From NCBI GenBank assembly GCA_030761205.1, contig JAULJL010000040.1, positions 11,970,103 to 12,034,102 on the forward strand: 64,000 nt of DNA. The letters run 5' to 3'. The notes under the pieces were generated by a model. That model was given only the letters and a program-made list of their open reading frames with translations, had not been told where the DNA came from and made no database searches. Of the stretch, positions 35,237-48,400 are shown one piece after another (within the stretch, counting starts at the first letter, position 1; every line of letters begins with the position of its first letter). The stretch is from Fremontodendron californicum. Its lineage: Eukaryota; Streptophyta; Magnoliopsida; Malvales; Malvaceae. The translations under genes were made by a program, and so were the position numbers.

Positions 35237-36695
35237 CACTACAAGAGACCGTCTATTTTTCAATGAAATTATTTTCTTCTAAATTTTTTCGTCAAAAATA
35301 ACCACCTATTTTCGACGGAATTTAGGGTTTCAGCGACGAAAAATATATGTGGATTAATTTTTTTGCGACGTAAAAAATAAACTTTTAGCAACGAAAAAAT
35401 AATATTTATGACAGAAAATTAGCGACCAAAATGTTTCCGTCGCTAAAATCCATCAGAAAAATTTTGGCGGGAACTGTGGTTGTTCCTGCCAAACAACTAC
35501 CTAAGGAATTTTCCGTTTATTGTGACTAAAATTCCTTCGGTAATTTCCTATAAGTAAAAAATTATTTTTTAAGTTGAAAAATATTTTCAATGAAATTTTT
35601 CGTCAAAAAAATATTTGCCGACGAAATTCTATTAGAAAATATGTTATCGTCGAAAAATTCCATCGGAAACAATACCGACGAAATTTTTCTTTGTAAAAAC
35701 TATTACCGACTGGATTTCGTTAGGAATAATAATTCTGACTAAAAATTTGGTCGAATTTTTTTTCAACTTATAAAATTAAAAATCGATTTTTATTATGGAA
35801 AAGACTTTTTGAGAAGGAAATATATTTTTGTTAAAAAAAAAATTGAAAAATAATTTTTCGATAAAATTTTCATTAGAAATACTTATTTTCGGCGAAAATT
35901 CAGTCGAAAAAAGTTTAGGTGGAAATCAACTTTTTTGGCGAATAATTAAATTTTTCAAAAAAAAAAAAGTAGTGACAAAAGTTTTGTCAGAAAAAACGAA
36001 GATTTCGTTGCTAAAAGTTTAAATCAGATTTATAAACCCCTCGCTCTTCTTTGTTTCTCTATCCCTGACCCCCTCTCTCCCTGACTCCTGGCTCCTTTCC
36101 ACTTACTCCTGCCCCCCTTCATTCCTTCATCATCCTACATATTACGTAAATTAATTTTTTGGTTTTTTGGTGTTTTATTCACTAAATCTTCATGCATGTG
36201 TTATTGTTGTTTTATCCTTTTAGTTTATTATCAATTGTTTGCTCTTCTTTGTATACTAAGTAATTTATAATGTCTGTGTAATATACCAGATTTCACTTAG
36301 GTGTTGTGGCCGGAGCTAGAGAAAGCATTAATATATGGTATACCATCTTTGTCAATATCAATAAACTGGTGACTTAAAATCCTATTTATGGGGATTTAGT
36401 TTCTACTATTGTAAGAAGAGGAAAGGATGTAGTAGTTGTTGTTTAGCAATAAATAAATATATTTTTTTTTTAAATTAGGAAAATTTTATTTCAACGGAAT
36501 ACATATTATTTTCGATGGAAATTTCCGTAAAAAAACTTGAATAATTTTCGACAGAAAAAAAATTGTTGAAATACTCAAACAATTTTTAACGAATTTTTTT
36601 GATTGAATAGTATTTGCGACTTGAGTATTTTTAACGAAAAAAGATTTTTTTCGACAAACAAATTCATCGAAAAAAAAGTCATTTTCCTTGTAGTG
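35237..36695. mobile_element. Non-autonomous CACTA (En/Spm) element
   Basis: 1459 bp with CACTACAAGAGA at the left end and the inverted end TTTTCCTTGTAGTG at the right. Flanked by the 3-bp duplication TAT (35234-35236 and 36696-36698), as expected for CACTA elements. Both flanks are filled with short degenerate subterminal repeats of the type CGACGAAATTT or GTCGAAAAA. The centre (36020-36480) is less AT-rich and includes a pyrimidine stretch; it has no transposase. Confidence 0.88.
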
Positions 36696-37566
36696 TATCT
36701 TCAGTTTATCTATAAGTATGAAAACATACATACATGTCGAAAACAAAATAAAAGGCAACTTGCTTGCTTTTAAAAAATCAAACCAAAAGGAAAAATCTGA
36801 TTTTTTTTTTTCATTGTAATAAGGAGAATATCAACATAGTTTCAAGTTAAGTTATAAATTTTAAATCAAGTAAAACCTATAAAAACTAAGTAGAAAGAGA
36901 GGCTAAAAAAAATTAAAAGAAAAAGAAAATTGGTTTTTTAATTTTTTTTACTATATGCTTTCCTGTTTATATTTGGTACATGTTAAATTAATTAAACTCG
37001 TCTTACGATAATAATATAAGAAAAATTAATTTATGTGTAGATAAATGGGTTGTGAACAAAAGATAAATATATTTTTTTTCAAACTGTAAAGAATAAAATT
37101 GATTATTTTTGAAAAATCATCTAAAAGATTTTTTTTAAGACAAAGTTGAAAGTATCTAAATTGTGATTATTTTTTATATATTTTATTATTCTTAAATTTT
37201 AATGCAAAATTTTATTTATTTATTTTCTCTCATATATTATTTGCATAGTGATATGTCTAAAAAATTTTAAAATAATATATTAAAAGTCCTGCTATTAACT
37301 AATGAACTATAAACCTACAATTATACTAATAATCATACTACTAATGTTATCTAAGACAATGAAATAAATAAAAAAACTCAATTAGTAAGAGATCTAAAAC
37401 ATGATGCTTATATCACTACTAGTTGTTTGGTTTTCTTTCATGTCTAACTTAATTAGTTTATTCATACTCTCCGATCTTTTAGAATTTACAAAAAAATTTC
37501 TTAAGCGATTATTTTTCTTTAATCACAACCTAATTAATTAATAAGATCATGATATTATCTTATATA

Positions 37567-38109
37567 TAGACTTGTCCAAGGGCTGGGCTACCCGTCCAAG
37601 CCCGAAGGCCCGCCCATATTTGGGAGGGCTTGGACAAAAATATTAGGCTCGAAAAATGAGTTTGGGCAAAAAAATGAGGCCCGTTTAAAAAATGGGCCGG
37701 GCCTTGGCTCCAAAATTCAAAACCCAAGTCCGATCCGGGCTGTTTTCTAATTAAATAATATTTTATTTTTATATATATTAGATTATTTATGACATATAAA
37801 GATTAAATATATATAATATTATATTGTAAACATTAAAAAATATATTAAGTTGTCCATATTTAAAAACTTAATAAAAGAAATATATATAAAATTATTAAAG
37901 ATTAAATAAAAATAATATATATTTTAAAAAAAATAAAAAAAATATGGACGGGTCTAAACGGGTTTGAGCTATCCATTTACAAATATGGGCGGACTTTGAT
38001 AAAATTTGAGGCCCATATTTCGGACCGGGCCGGGCTTGGACAAGCATATATAGTGTTGATACCATACATTGACCGAATCCGAACCCGACCCGGTCCATGG
38101 ACACCTCTA
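37567..38109. mobile_element. hAT-type MITE, family A, complete copy
   Basis: 543 bp with ends TAGACTTGTCCAAGGGC and GGTCCATGGACACCTCTA, flanked by a perfect 8-bp duplication CTTATATA (37559-37566 and 38110-38117). It is the best preserved copy and defines the family also seen at 25714 and, as inverted pair, in the foldback at 2565-4062. Confidence 0.9.
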
Positions 38110-38949
38110 CTTATATATCACGTGTCGTGTAATCGTATCATGTCTAAAATTATCATATGTATAAATTATTATATCATCGCATATTCACTCGTCATTAGTA
38201 TTTAATATTACTATTCAAATAGTAAATTATTAAAATATTTAGATATATGCTATATATAAAAAATAATTTTTAATCATAATTTCTTAAAATTTTAGTTTTA
38301 AGTTAAGATTAGACTATTATGATAAATAATTAAGTAATTAACTAATAGTAGTACTTCTTTTTGGCATTGTCTAACCAGCTCTTAAACTTTAGTCTTATTT
38401 TTTCTTCAAACATTACCCATTTTGATTTAATTATTTGTGTGTACAATTATATTTATATGTATGCATAATATAAATCGTAATGTATTTACATATTGAACAT
38501 TAGAGTGCATCGATTCAATTGTTTTAAATATCAATGTGATAATATATCATATTTGTTATAATCAATTATTTAACTAATCGATTTTATATAACAAATTAAT
38601 TTTAAATCTTTTTTAGTGCTAACAAATATTGATATTAATATACAAATATAATAAAAAAATTCATATTATACAAAAGCTTATTTTAAAAAATAAAAAATAA
38701 TTTATTTTTGGATTTGAACATTTAAATTATGTAAAAGTGATTACATCTAACATAAAATAAAAATGACGTAAAATATGTTCGAACCTGAGATAGCCCAAAC
38801 CTGAAAGAGTGCTAACCAAAAATGATTCGAATTTAAAATAACTTGAACCCAATATGACCTGAATCCAAAATGATTTAAACTAAAAAAAATTGAATCCGAT
38901 ATAACTCAAACCAACCCGAACTTATCCAATTACCACTTTTACTTGATAT

Positions 38950-39299
38950 AACTCTGAAACCGAAACTATAGCTTGCAAAAAGCTGACACGATTCAGATTT
39001 GATTATTGTCATTTTAAGTGAGTTTTTTTTTTTTTTTTTTTCAGTTTTAGTCTTTCAATGTTTGAATTAAATCATATCATTTTTAAATTTTAATGTGAAA
39101 TGTTTGAATTATTTTAAATATTTATTTTGAATTTGAATGTTTTCGAGTTCATATCATTAATTATTTTGATCAAATCGAGTAGGTCAGCTTTTGGTTCAAA
39201 CTTTTTTAGATGTAAGGTCAAAACTAATATTTTCAATTTGAGGGGCAGAAGTTTTATATTTAATATTAAGGGTTAAGATTTTAAGAGGAACTAACATAT
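38950..39299. other. Intergenic DNA, nothing recognised
   Basis: AT-rich DNA with a long T run near 39027-39044. No gene or repeat border is visible. Confidence 0.45.
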
Positions 39300-40165
39300 T
39301 GAGAGAAACTATCTTTTTGTTCAAAGCCCAATAAGAACGTCTCTAAGTATTCTATCTTAAATTTTTTATAAATCAATAAAAATTGTGTAAATCTCATTTT
39401 GACGCTCTAAATTTTTCAATAAATTGTCGCAAAAAATGAATCACTTCCATGATGGATCGTTTTAGCATGAAACCAAACTGATTTTTCATAATCTTAGCAT
39501 GTTATTATAAATTTTACTTGAAAACTCTTTCCCAAAGTTTTATAGTATGACTCATAAGTTTTACTACTCTACAATTTGAGCAATCTTGAATGTCGCATTT
39601 GTTTTTATATAAAGGTACCAAGGTACTCTTTCTCCACTCATTAGGCATCTTATTACTTCGCCAAATATTGTTAAACAAGTTTGTCAATCACCAAACGCCA
39701 ACCTCAACGAGACATTTTCAAACCTCGATAAGAATTGCATCTAAGCCTACTGCATTTCTAATCTTCATTAAGTGCAAGGCTTCTTTAACCTCAAAAGATT
39801 TTATCCTACAGATAAAGTCATAATTTAGATCTTCTTACGGCATAGTCTGGTCATCCATATTTTGAGAGTAATTATCATTGAAGAGCTTATCAAAATATTC
39901 CTTCTATTTCTCTTTAATCTCTTCATCCTTCATCGGGACTTTATGATTGTTATCCTGAATACTCCTAATAGTTCCTAAATCTTTAATCTTTTTCTCCCTC
40001 ATCTAAGCAAGCCTATAAATACCATTATCATCATCTTTTGAATCCAATCTATCATAAATATCTTTATAGACTCGCTTCATTACAATTTTTGTGACCTCCT
40101 TCTTTGCTAGCTTATATTTCTTAAAGCTCTATATATCAAATACTATTTCCTCGATCAACATTTTC
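39300..40165 (-). mobile_element. Degraded RTE-type LINE fragment (reverse transcriptase region)
   Basis: On the minus strand, reading from 40165 down, the translation with several stops and slips resembles the ORF2 of plant RTE-type non-LTR retrotransposons, between endonuclease and reverse transcriptase. Segments seen include KLAKKEVTKIVMKRVYKDIY, EEIKEKKEYFDKLFND, VKEALHLMKIRNAVGLDAI, NKMPNEWRKSTLVPLYKNK, VVKLMSHTIKLWERV and ENQFGFM-like KNQFGFMLKRS. The catalytic core after this and both element ends are missing. Confidence 0.75.
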
Positions 40166-40261
40166 TTTTTCTTTTTTTATTTGAGAAAAAAAAGGGATTT
40201 GAATCCATTTTTTGAATAACAAAATATTTACACCAACATCTTGACTTTAGTTCTTATTAAA

Positions 40262-40495
40262 CTTACTCATGAGCCGGGCTGCAGCTCGATTTTTTTTTTG
40301 TCCAAACTCGTTTTACTGTTCATAAATTATTAAAAAAATATTTTTATATTAATATTTTATAATTAAATTTAAATAATTTTTTTAATGAATAATAATTCGA
40401 GTCGAATCGATCCAAATTACAAAAATCTTTATCTAAATCCGACCCAATTTGGATCGGGTTGGATGGGCCATCTGATTCTTGAGCAAATCTAACTC
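40262..40495. repeat. hAT-type MITE, family B
   Basis: TTACTCATGAGCCGGGCTGC at the left and ATCTGATTCTTGAGCAAATCTA at the right bracket the family's AT-rich core. Target duplication not readable. Confidence 0.5.
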
Positions 40496-40633
40496 TTATA
40501 CAATGTCAATATGTTACAACAAGAGCACCTAAGCATTTGACTCTAACAACTGGACAAATGTTGAATCGAATGCTCACGTAAAATGCCTTGTTTTTAACAT
40601 TTTGACAATATTTGTGAGAACTAGAGTCATGGT

Positions 40634-40937
40634 TAGAGGTGCTCATGGGTCGGGTCGGACTGGGTCGAGGTTCGAATTTTTTTTAAAAGTTTTGTCCGGA
40701 CTGGCCCGCCGACTTGTGAGCACTGTTCATTACATTTAAAAAATTTTTAAAAAAAATTTTTAATATTTTTTTTATTTTTATAATTAAAATTAAATAAAAT
40801 AATATTATTTGAATACAAAAAAGCACTGTTCCGAACCGAACTGGACCGGTTTGAAACAAAAATTCTCTGTTCAGATTCAACCCAATACGGGCCGGGTCTG
40901 CCGGACCGAGCGGGCTGCTCGGCCGTGAGCAGGTCTA
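40634..40937. mobile_element. hAT-type MITE, family B, GC-rich copy
   Basis: 304 bp with ends TAGAGGTGCTCATGGGTCGG and GGCCGTGAGCAGGTCTA. Flanks GTCATGGT and GTCCTGGC agree in 6 of 8 bases. The ends keep more CGG/CCG than other copies, so it is probably younger. Confidence 0.7.
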
Positions 40938-41471
40938 GTCCTGGCTCATAATACCTCCGCCATATTTAGTAGTTGGAAAACCTAGCAAGCTCCTCGCACA
41001 CTATATATGTAAACACCATTGCCTCAGCATTGCTTAAACTTTCGACCACCATGGTGAATTTGTGATACTCCCTCGATCCAGAAGTAAAAACACAATAGAA
41101 AGTGGTGATATAGAAGAATTACATACTTTAGGCGACAATTAATGAAAAATTAAGTAAATAATATCGTGTATCGATGACATGTAAAGCGAGAAAGATAAAG
41201 AAAAAAAGCAAATAAAAATTAATATTATGATATTGCGATGACATTTAATTTCTTAATTTGAGTGAAAATTAATTTTCATTTCATATAGATGGGTTTAATT
41301 TTTAAGAATTATTGAAAATTTTATCAATACAATTAGAGAGTTGTAAGTTTTTATTTTAATTGATTAATGCTTTATTTAGATGGACCTTGGGAATCACCTT
41401 CATATTATTTTTTCATTATCCATTCAAATGAAGTATAAAATGAGTATAATCGTGAATGGTTTAATGTTTAT

Positions 41472-41740
41472 TAGACCTATTCACCAATCGGATAGCTCGT
41501 CTGATCTAATAGGTCCGATTCAACCCGAATCATTGTTTAAATAATAAAAAAAATAATTTTTTATTTAAATTTAATTATAAAATATAAAAATATTAATATA
41601 ATTTTTTTTATATTTTTTAATATTAAATAAACAATAATATAGACCGGCGTGTTGGCCCAAGTCCGTCCAAAACTGGACCTGGGTAATGTAAAAAAAAATC
41701 TTGATCGTGACCCGAGCCATAAATAGGTCAAATTGCTTAT
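41472..41740. repeat. hAT-type MITE, family B, reversed
   Basis: Starts TAGACCTATTCACCAATCGG and ends GAGCCATAAATAGGTCAAA, the reverse of the copies at 26862 and 40262. No clear target duplication. Confidence 0.55.
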
Positions 41741-42494
41741 GTATCGCTTTTATTTTTTTTTTTTTTTAATTCAGGTACTAAATTGAAGAATCATTTATTT
41801 TTGAGGTGCCATTCATAAAATTAACCCTACTGCAATTTGATAATGACAATTCTAATCGGGGCATTTTTTTTTTTGAATATCTTATAAATTTGACGCGCAT
41901 TCTAGCGCGTGACTGAAACATTACTGCTTCAAGTTTCTCTTTTTAATCAATCCGTATCAGCACATGAAAAGGAATCATAGTCAATCCATCCTAAAACCAA
42001 TTCTGGATCCCTGCTTTAACTTGTTTCTTTTTATCTGATTGATTTCCCATTTCTCCTAATCTTCCTATAAACCCCACTTAAAACATTGATTTTTGTTTTT
42101 TGGAAATGTAGTTTTAAACCCAAGTTTAACCGACTGAGATTTGGAAGCTCTAAACAGAAATTTAAAGAGAAACCCACTTCTTGTCTTTCCATTGTAAAGA
42201 TACCCATTTAAAGAAGGTCTTTTTGTTAGATCCAATTTGACTCAGAAATGACGAGTTTTGGGATCGTGGATTTGGGTGTAGATCTTGGGTGGATTTTGGT
42301 GTGAGATGGATATTGGTTTGAAATTTTGGGTACCCATTTTGAGAAATTCTTGCTCTGCTTTGAATTTGTGCCTGTTTGATGGGACTTGATTAGTCTTGCT
42401 ATTGTTTGTAGAGTTGAGTTGGGTTATTTGTTTTGGAGTAGATTTTTCTTCTTTTTTTGGTTGTGAGAGAACAAAAGAGAAAAAAAAAAAAAAC
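41741..42494 (+). promoter_or_regulatory. 5' region of LIP1
   Basis: DNA between the last repeat and the LIP1 start codon. The part from about 42090 on is GC-richer and purine/T-mixed, as expected of a transcribed leader. A small perfect inverted pair ACGCG/CGCGT sits at 41893-41910. No TATA box can be assigned with confidence. Confidence 0.4.
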
Positions 42495-45400
42495 ATGTTT
42501 TGGAGGGAACGTGAGAGGGAGAAAAAAGAGCTTAATGGAGGACCTCCTTGTGGGCAGGTTAGAGTTCTTGTTGTTGGTGATTCAGGTATCAAATTTTACT
42601 TTTTTTTTAATCACAGAATTCTTTTTATTCATATATTGTGCTTGTCTTTGCAAAATTTTCTGCTTTTTGCTATATGCTTTTCTGTATGGAGGAGCTGTTT
42701 AGGGTGTTTAATGAGTTTATACTTTGTATGCTATAAAATTATTATAATTGTAACTATACGAGAAGGAACATACATGATAGATGTCTTGGTGTACAAAACC
42801 ATAGTTTAGCTGTTGCTGGTTTTGGATTGGTTTAAATTTATGAATGTTCAGTTTTAAGCTTCCCGAAGTGTAACTCTGCTGGACAAAGAAGAATGTTTGG
42901 TTTATTTGCCAAAATGTAAGGATAAAACTTAAAAGGACTTAAAGTAACAAATGATTTTGTGTACATAAAAAATTTGAGAACTTGATAATGGTCATTCATA
43001 ATATTAATGTTAGAAATGAGAAATGAAGTGAAATAATTGCCTGACTATCTCAGTTTTTGGTTGAGGAAATGTAGTGTGTGATATGCATGTATAAGAAACG
43101 AATTTGAAGCCATTGGAGAAAGATCATGGGATGACGTATTAAGATTTGAAACAAATGGGAAGAAGATAGAAATCTTAGTAGGTTTATTAGTTAAACCATT
43201 AATTTAAGAGCTAACTTGGTAGAGTTCAATTTTTTTTATTGGTACAAGAGTGAGCACTACGGCTTGAACCTAGGATCTCTATCTATACCCCATCCCACCC
43301 TTAACACTTGAGCTAACGGTACACTTCAAGTTAGTTTAAGGGAAAATTTGTGTGGCCTTGTTGACAGTACTTCAGTAATTTGTTGATGACTGCTTTATTA
43401 CTTTCTGTATCAAGAGAACAAATCTTCGCTGGTTTCATGTTCCTATGCTATTTCCTTTGGATGTTATATTATTATTTTTTTTGACTGCCTGAGTGTTTTT
43501 GACAGACTGTGTTGTGCCGTTATTGGGCAGTAAGCAAACTCTTGATCTGCTGTTCTGATTTGTTTACTTTTCATGCTTAAATTAAATATGAAAAATGTTT
43601 GTATTCAACGTTTTATTAGATGCCGTACTTTAGCTTGAAATCTTAGTCTTTTTGGCAGGTGTGGGGAAAACTTCTCTTGTTCATCTGATTGTCAAAGGCT
43701 CTTCCACTGCTTGCCCTCCTCAAACTATTGGATGTACAGTTGGTGTGAAGGTAAGAGTTAGTACTCCTTTGTTACTTTAAATAAAGTTATCGTTTTGAGT
43801 TCATTCACCAAGAAACCACTACAATCTCTACACAGCATACCACATATGGTAGTCCTGGTAGCTCTTCAAGTAGCTTAAAAGGGGATGCTGAGAGAGATTT
43901 CTTTATTGAACTCTGGGATGTGTCAGGACATGAGCGATACAAAGATTGCCGGTCTCTTTTTTATTCACAAATTAATGGTGAGTACTTAATCTCTTTGCTT
44001 GAGAAAATGTCTTAAGTTCTTGATAATTGTTGGTACCGAAATTTTCTGAAACTTAGTTTGGAAGTCTTCTATCCACAATCTTTCTTGTGTTTTTTTCGAA
44101 GTATTGGATGCTTGCTGTCAGTATGTTCTGTATAGTAATAGCTGAAATTGAGTTTTTGATTGCATGAGGAACAGATTGAGCACCAAGGCTATTTCTTGGT
44201 TGATATTCTGATCAGTGCCCTGATACAGTTACATGCATATATATGAACTGATGGCTACTGTCATTAGTTGCTCTATATCAGCTTTCACATAGCCTGTTAT
44301 TCCATAAATGAAACAGAGACAGCGGCAGCTACAAGCTTCCCATGTTCTTGTTCTTAGCCAAAATATATTTAATTTATAGTCTGCACTTGATTCTACAGAT
44401 CAGTAGATGTAAAAGATGGTTTAGTAAATTGTTGTTTCTTCTGTATAGAATCCTTGTTAGTTTGTAACTGGGATGCAAATTTGCAAAATACCAAAATTAA
44501 TGAATTTTTTCAATGGAGATGTTTGCAATATAAGCTGTTTGCACCTATTAAAATTTAACTTAGTGGTTTTAAATATCGGCATGCCATCATTACCATCTTA
44601 ATGATATGCACCTAATCATCAGCATGTGGAAACTTTTTCCTGCTTTATCTTCCCATAATAGCCTTTTGTAATTACTGCAAGCTCCGTGACCTGTGATTTT
44701 CTCTCATGATTCTGCCTTGAAATTTTGTGCAGGTGTTATTTTTGTTCATGATCTTTCTCAAAGAAGAACAAAATCAAGCCTGCAGAAGTGGGCAGCTGAT
44801 ATTGCTGCAACTGGGACATTTTCAGCTCCTCTAGGTTCTGGAGGTCCTGGGGGACTTCCTGTCCCGTATATTGTTATTGGTAATAAAGCTGATATCGCGG
44901 CTAAAGAGGGTACAGGAGGTAGCAGTGGTAATCTGGTTGATGTAGCTCGTCAGTGGGTTGAGAAGCAGGGTTTGCTTCCATCTAGTGAGGAGCTTCCACT
45001 GACTGAGAGTTTTCCTGGTAGTGGAGGCCTTATTGCAGTAAGCATTTTAACTTATGCATTGACTTGCTAGTAAGAATTTCTTATTTTATTCTTTCCTTAT
45101 TATATCATTGCAGAAATTTATGGGGGAAACTTGGGTGTTTCATTGTAATTGATCTATTTCAATGTAGAATTGTAGTTGCAATAAGATTAGAATCCTGTCG
45201 ACAAAATATTGGTTTAAAATAAGGGAAATGATACATTTCAGTTCATATTTTGTCAAATTTAAGTCAAATAGGATAGGTTTTTTTTTTTTTTACTGATTAA
45301 TTTATGTCTCAAATTGCTGTGTGAAGGAGGATGAACTGCAACCGTTTCATTAATTGTCCACAATTTTCTTGCATTTCAATTTGCGACTCTCTCTTGGATA

Positions 45401-48400
45401 AGTTACACCTGTTCTTTGAAATTCATGGTTTAGTTGATCCATAAATCCTTTTAGAGATTTTACAGTGGTAGTTGTCCATTACCTACTGTTTACTGGCATT
45501 TTTATTTCCAGTTTTGCTCTACTTTTGTTGAATGCTGTGCATTGTACTTCTTGATTATTTAGTAACATACCTGCCTACATGTACATGACAACTTTTAGGA
45601 ACTCTCAAATTTTTTGCATGAAATGTTCGCCGTTCTATTGTTAATTTTCCTTTTCTTTGAACTCAATGTCTAAGACTATTTTGAGATGCCATTATTGATG
45701 CCTTTCATTATTTTTTATGCTTTGTTATTAACATGGATGTATGCAATCATTTTTTTTTGTTGATAAATGCTAAGATTTCACTTAACCAAAGAAAGCAGCC
45801 AAGCTGTTATGGGCAAAATTTTAGGAAACACTGAGCCTTTGGTTGTGGTTCATTTAAAGTCATTCTTTGCATTTTCTGGTGTTTGGTAGACACAAAAAAA
45901 AAGTGATCAACAGAAACAATTTTCAGTCAAATCAAAAAGGCATAGCAAAGTGAGGAAAACAACTTCCAGATTTGAGGCCAGGAAGTTATTTTCCTCACTC
46001 AACAATTGCTCTGTTAAAGAAAAAAAAAAAATCCCTCACTTTTATGTCAGAACCTTCTCTGATTAATTATGTTGTTGAACAAGTAGGGGAAAGAGATAGA
46101 AATAGAAATTTAGGGGGAAAATCAGAGATAGACAGAAGCAATTAGGAAGGAATAGAGGAAATAGGGGAAAAAAGAACTAAGGGAGAAAACCAGAAAGAAT
46201 CAATAGAGGGGAAAAATCTCAATAATCAATACCTCAATATCTCAAAATCTCAAATATTCATTAACCAAAACCAAGTTAAATAACATATGTATTTATTACT
46301 GAAACTGAAAGGCTGAAACTCTGCTAAAACACAAAATACTAAATAAATATAACCTTAAATCCTAGTATTTGCAAAAGAAATAAAATTTTAATATAAAATA
46401 ACCTAAATATATGTAAAGATTACAATCAAACCCGTAAAATAAAAATAATCTCCTGATAACATAATCCCTCAACTAGCATATTTCCATCCTCCATCATATT
46501 ACCTGCCTCGTGTCGCTAAGTCATCCCATTGCAGATGCCAATCACCTCCTTCAATTATGCAGATCCCCCTTCCCCTTCCCCTTCTTTCTCCTTTCCCTGC
46601 CTTCCAGAAAGATCTCAATCTATATATTTTCTTCCTGCAGAGGCACCAACACCTCTTGCTGGTGAGCAGTGCCTCTCTTCCTTTTGTCTTTTTTCTCTCC
46701 TGTTCTTCTCTTACTTATCTCTCTCTCTTGCTCCCTTCCATTTTAGCACTAACAGTTTCAAGCCTCTGTCAAACTAATATCAAATCTCAACAAATGGTCT
46801 TGAATTTGCATTCACACTAGTTCAGGTATTCTTCTTAATTAACTATGAAGTTTGCAGATGCTTTTGGTGGCTGGTTGTAGGTGCTGTGAATGGGGTTAGT
46901 TTTGATTATGAATCTGCATTGTTGCAGTGGCAAGAAAGGGGCAAACTTCTTGGCTTTTATTATGCATGCAGAACAAATAATGTTCTTACTGTTTGTTTAT
47001 GAAATCTCTGTTTATCTGAGTTAGGAATTGTGAGTTGAGGTCAGAGTTATTAAGCATTGAGTAAATGGGTTTGGTTCTTTCAACATAAGTTACATTCAGT
47101 GTGAGTTTGAGTTGCAGAGGTGGTGGCAAAGAAAGATTTTTCTTTGTGTAAGAAACACCAATAAATGTTTGTTCTTGAGTCCAAACAATGGAAATTATTT
47201 TCTTTTCATGGAAAATATCTTTTATGGAATATATTTTACTTCACGAAGATGGTTTCTGCAAGCCAAAATGAGCTAAGATGGACCTTTGCTGTTGGTCATC
47301 GCGGCTTCCTTAGTTAACTGATAAATCAATCACGATGTACTGTTTAAAACTTTAGAAAGTTGGGGTTGGTAAAGATCCTATACTTTTGATCTATGTTGCT
47401 CCGAGTCTTCATTTTTCTTGGAGTATCCGTGTCCGACGCATATTCGTACATAGGTACGGGGATATGATCCCCCAAGGACCTCCAAATACATGAAAAAACT
47501 TGGAATAATCAAACACACCTATGTCGGACACATACCTGTGTCCGACATTAACACCCGAGTCTGATTAAAATAGCTTTTGATGAGCATGGCAAACCCGAGT
47601 TAACAACATTAGTTCTGGCTTTTGCTAATTGTAGATGTCTTAACATTTTGCTTCATGTTTACAGGCTGCCAAAGATGCAAGATATGACAAGGAAGGTGTA
47701 ATGAAATTTTTTCATATGGTATTATTGCCCTCTTTGATTACTTTGTGATTTGTGTGGTATTCTAGCTCTCGATTTTTTATGGGTTAGCTGTTATTAAACT
47801 TATATTGTACTTGTTTCAGTTGATCAAGAGAAGATATTTTTCAGATGACTTACCAACCCCAAATACATGGTCCATATCTCCTGTTCAGAGAACTTCTCAA
47901 CGCTTAGATGAAAATTCCAGCGATGATTATCAGTTGTACAAGCGTGCAAGGTAAGTCCGGCTAAGGCGTTACCTTGGGAAACTTTTATAAGTCGGTTAAA
48001 ATATCTAGACAGTTCTTGTACTATAGTTAAAAGTGTATTTTAGTTTCTATACTATATAAGTGAGTAATTTAATCTTTATACGTTTGAAATTGGTGCAAAA
48101 AAGTAAAATTGGTAATGATGTTAATGAGAAACCGTCTAAATATTGACGTGGACATATGAAACCGACAGAAAATATGACTTGAAAAAACAATGATGATGTG
48201 TCAAATTTTTTTACTTAAGTGGAATTTAGAAAAAACATAATTTTTTTTACTCTAAATGCCTCTCTTACCCGTAAAAACATATCTTTTTTTTTTTTTCTTT
48301 TCAAATCATCTATTTTGTCAGTTTCTAACAAAAAAAAAATTAACACATTATTTTTTTTCAAGTCATTTAAAATGTCAGTTTCATATATCTACGTCAGTAT

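Larger units (their letters stand above)
34280..38941. mobile_element. Old hAT element with nested insertions
   Basis: Both outer parts match the 1302-bp hAT element at 10676. The left start TAGTGGTGACAAAATGAATCC and following AATACTAAAAATAAAAAT correspond to its left end. The right part (GTGCTAACAAATATTGAT, ACATCTAACATAAAATAAAAA, CCAATTACCACTTTTA) corresponds to its right end. Between them lie a CACTA element (35237-36695) and a family A element (37567-38109). The CCCGAA arrays are eroded and no target duplication is readable, so it is clearly older than the copy at 10676. No transposase reading frame is seen. Confidence 0.7.

Noticed and set aside
35237..36695. CRISPR-like array from the repeated CGACGAAAT words
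   Set aside because: The repeats are short, degenerate and irregularly spaced. They are the subterminal repeats of a CACTA element in a plant genome.
46529..46820. Pro/Ser/Leu-rich small proteins in LIP1 intron 4
   Set aside because: Low-complexity frames from CT-rich DNA inside an intron, in two overlapping frames, with no homology that I recognise.
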